Positions 6,783 through 10,263 of a DNA stretch of 10,263 bases are shown piece by piece. The stretch is from the NCBI GenBank assembly GCA_001816695.1, contig MHCR01000018.1, positions 4,366-14,628 of the forward strand. Direction: 5' to 3'. The position numbers and the translations under genes were made by a program. Every line of letters starts with the position of its first letter. Position 1 is the stretch's first letter. The notes beneath the pieces were generated by a model. It was not told the origin of the DNA, did not search any database, and worked only from the letters and a program-made list of their open reading frames with translations. Source of the stretch: Candidatus Woykebacteria bacterium RBG_16_39_9b (GTDB taxonomy: Bacteria > Patescibacteriota > Microgenomatia > Woykebacterales > RBG-16-39-9b).

Positions 6783-7197
6783 TAAATTGTTAATATTTTG
6801 TGATGGTGGCGCGAGAGGAAATCCAGGACCCGCGGCATCCGCTTCGTTTATATACGACATTTCGGGAAAAGTGCGTGAAAAATGCGGTAAATATCTTGGT
6901 GTTTCAACAAACAACGTCGCAGAATATGAGGCTGTTATATTGGCCTGGGAGACTATTAGAGAGAAAAAACTGGCCGAAAGGGATGCTAAGATTATTTTTC
7001 ACCTGGACTCATCTTTGCTGGTAAATCAACTAAACGGTCTGTTTAAGGTAAAGGATTCCAATCTAAGGGATTTAGTGGTAAAAATAAGAGGCTTTGAGAG
7101 TGATTTTTCAGATGTAGTTTATAAATATATTCCGCGGGAGAAAAATACAGAAGCAGACAGAGTTGTTAATGAAATACTTAATAAAAGGATGGAGTAA
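6772..7197 (+). CDS. Ribonuclease HI-family protein
   Basis: RNase HI cleaves the RNA strand of RNA/DNA hybrids. From ATG 6772 the protein has 141 residues and the four catalytic acids are in place: Asp11 in FCDGGARGNPGP, Glu51 in NNVAEYEA, Asp79 in HLDSSLLVNQL and Asp129 in EADRVVN. The compact form, lacking the basic handle helix of Escherichia coli RnhA, resembles the archaeal-like or YpdQ-type RNase HI-like proteins. The start is supported by AGGA at 6759-6762, nine bases upstream; the frame is open further 5' (to ATG 6724), but that portion is only jag in another frame. It overlaps jag by 11 bases and its TAA abuts the next ATG. It is probably active, given complete catalytic residues. 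Confidence 0.88.
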   Translation: MQLDKLLIFCDGGARGNPGPAASASFIYDISGKVREKCGKYLGVSTNNVAEYEAVILAWETIREKKLAERDAKIIFHLDSSLLVNQLNGLFKVKDSNLRDLVVKIRGFESDFSDVVYKYIPREKNTEADRVVNEILNKRME

Positions 7198-7812
7198 ATG
7201 GACGATTTAAAAAGTTATGGTAAATTAATTATCCAATACTGGAGACCAATCTTGGTTCTAGTTATTTTAGGAGGTGTGGTTGGCTTTCTATATGCTTCTT
7301 TACAAACCACTAAGTTTGTTGCATCTGCTACATTGTTCGTTGGTAAAATTCCAGAAGCTTCAACTGATAGTTACTATACCTTCGAGGGTTTTTATTCCCA
7401 GCAAGCAGCAGCCGATTATACAGATGTTGTGATCGGATTACTAAAAAGTAAAGAATTAGCGGTTGAGGCAGCTATGGATGCTAAATTAGATACTTCAGGA
7501 GAATCGATAGAATCATTTGTTGAAGCCAAAAAAACCGCCCCTCAAGTAATCAATCTTAAAGTGGCGTTAGAAAATAGGGAGGATTCTAAAAAATTATTGT
7601 TAGCACTGACGAAGCTAGTTGATAAACGATCGAAAGATCTTGCCAAACAGGGGACCAAAAACCTCTTTGTAGAATCGGCAAGTAATCAAACGTCAGTTTA
7701 TGCAGTTAATCCGCCAACAATTCTTTACACGTTGGGCTCTTCTGTAATCGGTGGATTTATAGGAATTTTAGCCGCCGCTTTTATAAATTACATTAAGACA
7801 CCTAGAGGTTAA
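7198..7812 (+). CDS. Wzz/chain-length-determinant-like membrane protein
   Basis: The 204-residue protein has a transmembrane segment near each end (about 17-36 and 179-199) and a polar, helix-prone domain between them with heptad-like stretches (about 65-165). The first helix is followed by TTKFVASATLFVG, the pattern at the start of Wzz/polysaccharide co-polymerase proteins, which set polysaccharide chain length. It has no C-terminal tyrosine-kinase domain, and no polymerase or glycosyltransferase lies in the window. GGAG at 7191-7194 precedes the ATG, which follows the RNase H stop with no gap. Assignment rests on topology and the short N-terminal pattern; another envelope role is possible. 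Confidence 0.65.
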   Translation: MDDLKSYGKLIIQYWRPILVLVILGGVVGFLYASLQTTKFVASATLFVGKIPEASTDSYYTFEGFYSQQAAADYTDVVIGLLKSKELAVEAAMDAKLDTSGESIESFVEAKKTAPQVINLKVALENREDSKKLLLALTKLVDKRSKDLAKQGTKNLFVESASNQTSVYAVNPPTILYTLGSSVIGGFIGILAAAFINYIKTPRG

Positions 7813-9453
7813 ATGAAAGCTGCCCGCAACGAAGTAATAAAAAAATTCCAAAAAGATAACAAAAAAACAGCTCTCATTGCTGGGGGTTCAGGATTTATCG
7901 GTTCTAATCTGGTAGAGGCTCTCCTTGAGAACGAAATTTACTGCATCGTAGTAGATAATTTCTCAACGGGCAGTAAGGAAAATTTGAAGGCCATTTTGAC
8001 AAATAGCGATTCTACTATTTTAGACCTCGATATAGCTGAAAAGGAAGTAGAGATTAATAACAGAAAAATAGATTATGTTTTCCATCTTGCACGTGTTCAG
8101 GAACTAGCTGATAAGGAACCATCCCTAGAAGCACTACTTGTTAACTCCCTTGGTACAAAAAATCTTTTGGATTTAGCCAGAAAACACGATTCTAAGTTTA
8201 TATTAGTCTCTTCGGCGGATATTTACGAAGCTGCTATTTCAAATACTTCGATTGCAGGTTATTTTGGCAAAAACCTACACGATCAAGTAGAAATGAGTCA
8301 TCATGAAGCTAAACGTTTTGCCGAGGTACTCACGTTCGAATATTTTAAAAAGTACAGTGTAGATTCAACTATAGTGCGAGTTAAAGATGTCTATGGTCCA
8401 AGAATGAGCCTTAGCGAAGATAACGAATTAACCGTATTAATAAGTGAGGCTATTAAGAAGAATACTCTAGAAATGGTTGGGGACGGTCTAAAAACGCTGA
8501 ATCCCACCTTCATAACAGATGTTATTTCTGGTTTGATGAAAGTATATACAAGCGATTTCAATGGGGAAATATTTACCCTAGTTAACCCAGAGAAATACAC
8601 AGTCAGAGCTGTAGCCGAAACCTTAAGAAGTTTGGTAGGAAACATAGAAATTATTCAAAAGAAAGGCAAAAAAAGTTTAGAGTTTCCATATTACCAACTC
8701 GATGTAAGTTCCACGCAAGAAAAGCTTAACTGGTATCCCAGGAAATCTCTTAAGGAAGGTTTACTGGATACAATTGCTTTTGATAGCCAAGATCAATTGA
8801 AGGGCGAAACTGCTGCCGTTGTACAACAAGAGAAACCGCCAAAACAGATTAGGATAAAAAAAGGTTATTTAAGAGTATTATTGGTCTTCGCTTCAGCAGC
8901 GCTCGTATTATTAACAAGTATATACCCGACTTTTGCGATGATTTTCAACAAAGAAGTTGGGGAAAAATACTTAACGCAAGCAATTACGGCTCAAACTGAA
9001 GGAAGGTTTTCAGAAGCAAATAAGAAAAGCGCACAGGCCGGCAGCTTCTTTTCTCAAGGGGATAATAATTTAAGAAATATTTTTTGGATAGCTTCGTTAT
9101 TACACCAAAGAGATAAGTTAGTTGAAATAGAGAAACTACTTTTGGCAGAAAAAAATATGGCTTTTTCTGCCAATTTAACTAGTAGTGCGCTATTTAACCT
9201 TCAGGGGGATAATTTAATAAAATTCTCGACGGAAGAAAGTCTGAAACAGGAGGTGGAAGACATAAGATCAAAATTGGAAAATGCTGGAGTGAAACTAGAG
9301 CTTTCACGAGCTTTTATGGCTTCAATTTCTGAGTCAAAATTGCCAGGATTTGCGCATCGTGATTTTATGAACATGAGGTTATTAATTGATCAACAGGATA
9401 ATTTAATTTCATCATATGAACAAGAACTTTCAGCCGTTAATTTAGGTGAGTAG
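7813..9453 (+). CDS. NAD-dependent epimerase-like (SDR) protein fused to a membrane anchor and helical C-terminal domain
   Basis: Residues 19 to about 325 form an extended SDR domain: the NAD-binding GGSGFIG (24-30), VVDNFSTG (46-53), the LVSSADIY strand (131-138) and VYGPRM (193-198), nearest in feel to UDP-glucuronate decarboxylases and UDP-glucose epimerases. The catalytic YxxxK motif reads H163-H-E-A-K167, so the Tyr is His (CAT at 8299-8301; a T-to-C change from TAT would suffice) while Lys is kept. A linker with QQEKPPKQIRIKK (338-350) leads to a transmembrane segment (about 352-372), then some 170 mostly helical residues, presumably outside the membrane. That part faintly recalls the N-terminal region of Patescibacterial DUF4012 proteins, but no DUF4012 core follows. 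AGAGG at 7804-7808 supports the ATG, which abuts the upstream stop. Function is unknown; catalysis is doubtful. Confidence 0.75.
   Translation: MKAARNEVIKKFQKDNKKTALIAGGSGFIGSNLVEALLENEIYCIVVDNFSTGSKENLKAILTNSDSTILDLDIAEKEVEINNRKIDYVFHLARVQELADKEPSLEALLVNSLGTKNLLDLARKHDSKFILVSSADIYEAAISNTSIAGYFGKNLHDQVEMSHHEAKRFAEVLTFEYFKKYSVDSTIVRVKDVYGPRMSLSEDNELTVLISEAIKKNTLEMVGDGLKTLNPTFITDVISGLMKVYTSDFNGEIFTLVNPEKYTVRAVAETLRSLVGNIEIIQKKGKKSLEFPYYQLDVSSTQEKLNWYPRKSLKEGLLDTIAFDSQDQLKGETAAVVQQEKPPKQIRIKKGYLRVLLVFASAALVLLTSIYPTFAMIFNKEVGEKYLTQAITAQTEGRFSEANKKSAQAGSFFSQGDNNLRNIFWIASLLHQRDKLVEIEKLLLAEKNMAFSANLTSSALFNLQGDNLIKFSTEESLKQEVEDIRSKLENAGVKLELSRAFMASISESKLPGFAHRDFMNMRLLIDQQDNLISSYEQELSAVNLGE
9444..9450 (+). 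promoter_or_regulatory. Ribosome binding site AGGTGAG supporting a TTG start
   Basis: AGGTGAG lies nine bases before TTG 9460, at the very end of the preceding gene. A second site, AGAGG at 9496-9500, lies four bases before ATG 9505, so the later start is not excluded. Confidence 0.5.
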
Positions 9454-9459
9454 AGTTTT

Positions 9460-9891
9460 TTGCAACCCTTTGAGCCTGATGATATACTTAGATTAAGAGG
9501 ATATATGAAGCAAAGATTTATAAAGTATTTTGAGGAGCAATTCGGTAGAGAATGGTCATGTTCCTGTAAAACCTCATTTGATCCAGCGTACTTAGATGTT
9601 ATTTCAGAGACCGATAATACGCTATTAGCCCACTACTCATGTCCAGTTTGCCAAAAAGAGCAAATGTTGGCAGCGGTAATTAGAGAAGATTTAACGAGAA
9701 AAGAAAATAGCAATCTTAGCGCTTCGGTCAAGCTGCCAATAGGAAATTTAACGAGCGACGACTTGTTAGATATTAAGGATGAGATATCAAAAATTAAAAC
9801 AAGAGGAATCCAACGACTTTATTCTAAGACTAAATCAAAAAGAGAAAACCCAATAAATATTAATAAATTTCTACCTCCGAACCAAAACTAA
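9460..9891 (+). CDS. Uncharacterised zinc-ribbon protein
   Basis: I do not recognise a named family. The 143 residues (TTG start) contain two cysteine pairs, C34-x-C36 in SCSCK and C61-x-x-C64 in SCPVC, spaced as a small zinc ribbon. An N-terminal helix with LRGYMKQRFIKYFEEQFG precedes the first pair; after the second come a charged region, LTSDDLLDIKDEISKI (97-112) and a basic Asn-rich tail. No signal peptide or membrane segment is seen, so it is probably cytoplasmic. ATG 9505 would give 128 residues and keep both pairs. It starts six bases after the fusion gene's stop and in the same reading frame, separated by TAG; it is probably co-transcribed with the envelope-like genes. RNA, DNA or protein binding are all possible. 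Confidence 0.7.
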   Translation: MQPFEPDDILRLRGYMKQRFIKYFEEQFGREWSCSCKTSFDPAYLDVISETDNTLLAHYSCPVCQKEQMLAAVIREDLTRKENSNLSASVKLPIGNLTSDDLLDIKDEISKIKTRGIQRLYSKTKSKRENPININKFLPPNQN

Positions 9892-9916
9892 AATTTGGAC
9901 TATTGACTCCAAGTCG

Positions 9917-9922
9917 TATAAT
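9917..9922 (+). promoter_or_regulatory. Possible -10 element for rplY
   Basis: TATAAT matches consensus exactly in the 90-base gap before rplY and would start transcription near 9929, giving a leader of about 53 bases. No good -35 lies 16-18 bases upstream: TTGGAC at 9895-9900 shares only three positions with consensus. TTGACT at 9903-9908 is just eight bases away, too close. Confidence 0.4.
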
Positions 9923-9981
9923 AAAACCACGTTTAGTTAATTAGTCTTATACAAATAGAGAGCCTGTATTTAGGATTACTT

Positions 9982-10263
9982 ATGGAAAAAATAAAACTTG
10001 AAGCAGAGATAAGAAAAATAGTAGGCAAGAAGGTTAAAAAACTTCGTTCGGAGGGGATTATCCCAGCCAATTTGTTCGGGAAAGATATTAAATCCACGTC
10101 ACTACAGGTAACTGGTGATAAATTTAGAAAGATATTTAGGAAGGCAGGAGAAACCTCTGTAGTCGAAATAGCTTTTGACAAAAAGATAGAACCAGCACTA
10201 ATTCACAAGGTTCAAAAAGATCCTGTTACAGATAAAATAATTCATATAGATTTCCACAAAGTT
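9982..10263 (+). CDS. rplY: Ribosomal protein L25 (bL25/CTC), N-terminal part (3' end outside window)
   Basis: The 94 visible codons encode the 5S rRNA-binding domain of L25. Typical features are the start MEKIKLEAEIR, the basic GKKVKKLRSEGIIPANLFGK segment (15-34) and HIDFHKV at the end (88-94), matching the family's HVDF-x-x-V. AGGA at 9972-9975 is six bases before the ATG. The reading frame is open at the last base, so the C-terminal TL5/CTC domain, if present, lies outside. It follows the zinc-ribbon gene by 90 bases and may have its own promoter. Confidence 0.92.
   Translation, partial: MEKIKLEAEIRKIVGKKVKKLRSEGIIPANLFGKDIKSTSLQVTGDKFRKIFRKAGETSVVEIAFDKKIEPALIHKVQKDPVTDKIIHIDFHKV

Noticed and set aside
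9895..9912. Hairpin TTGGA/TCCAA after the zinc-ribbon gene as a terminator
   Set aside because: The stem has five pairs with an eight-base loop, and the following bases are not a T run.
9933..10181. Minus-strand open frame of 82 codons
   Set aside because: It is antisense to rplY, which has a ribosome binding site and clear L25 motifs.
1..10263. Alternative genetic code (TGA recoded to glycine, as in some Patescibacteria)
   Set aside because: TGA is a natural stop for dnaN, yidD and jag, and no conserved protein is interrupted by it.
1..10263. tRNA or rRNA genes, CRISPR arrays, insertion sequences
   Set aside because: I saw no cloverleaf-like segment, spaced repeat series, transposase or terminal inverted repeats on either strand.

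Overview
The window looks like the replication-origin region of a small-genome bacterium of the Patescibacteria/CPR type. The grounds are the order recF-dnaN-dnaA facing rpmH-rnpA-yidD-yidC-jag, extreme gene packing, a short YidC, a CPR-like YidD and a conjugation-type VirB4 ATPase beside the origin. A Microgenomates- or Katanobacteria-like lineage is possible, but I cannot fix it from this sequence. The code is standard: TGA ends dnaN, yidD and jag and never interrupts a frame.

Layout. 1-999 (+) is the C-terminal part of a VirB4/TraC-like ATPase with a disordered tail, ending 41 bases from the convergent recF. 1041-4783 (-) carries dnaA, dnaN and recF. recF starts one base after the dnaN stop; dnaA and dnaN are separated by 133 bases holding an AT-rich tract, three TAG trinucleotides and several TGTGG cores. 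This is my best candidate for oriC. The 174-base region between dnaA and rpmH (4784-4957) holds divergent promoters; the rpmH one is a perfect TTGACA-17-TATAAT and sits so close to the GTG start that the message should be leaderless.

4958-9891 (+) is a train of nine genes with overlaps or gaps of at most 6 bases: rpmH, rnpA, yidD, yidC, jag, an RNase HI-like gene, a Wzz-like two-helix membrane protein, an SDR-epimerase/transmembrane fusion and a zinc-ribbon protein. The first five supply ribosomal protein L34, the RNase P protein and the membrane-protein insertion machinery with its RNA-binding partner. The last three look like an envelope-related module of uncertain function. After a 90-base gap, rplY (ribosomal protein L25) starts and runs off the end.

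The least ordinary parts are the fusion protein, whose catalytic Tyr of the SDR YxxxK motif reads His and which carries a membrane anchor and a helical C-terminal domain; the apparently leaderless rpmH; the DnaA signature variant next to non-consensus DnaA boxes; and the zinc-ribbon protein of unknown function. No RNA genes, CRISPR arrays, insertion sequences or convincing intrinsic terminators were seen. No stretch longer than 300 bases lacks a gene.
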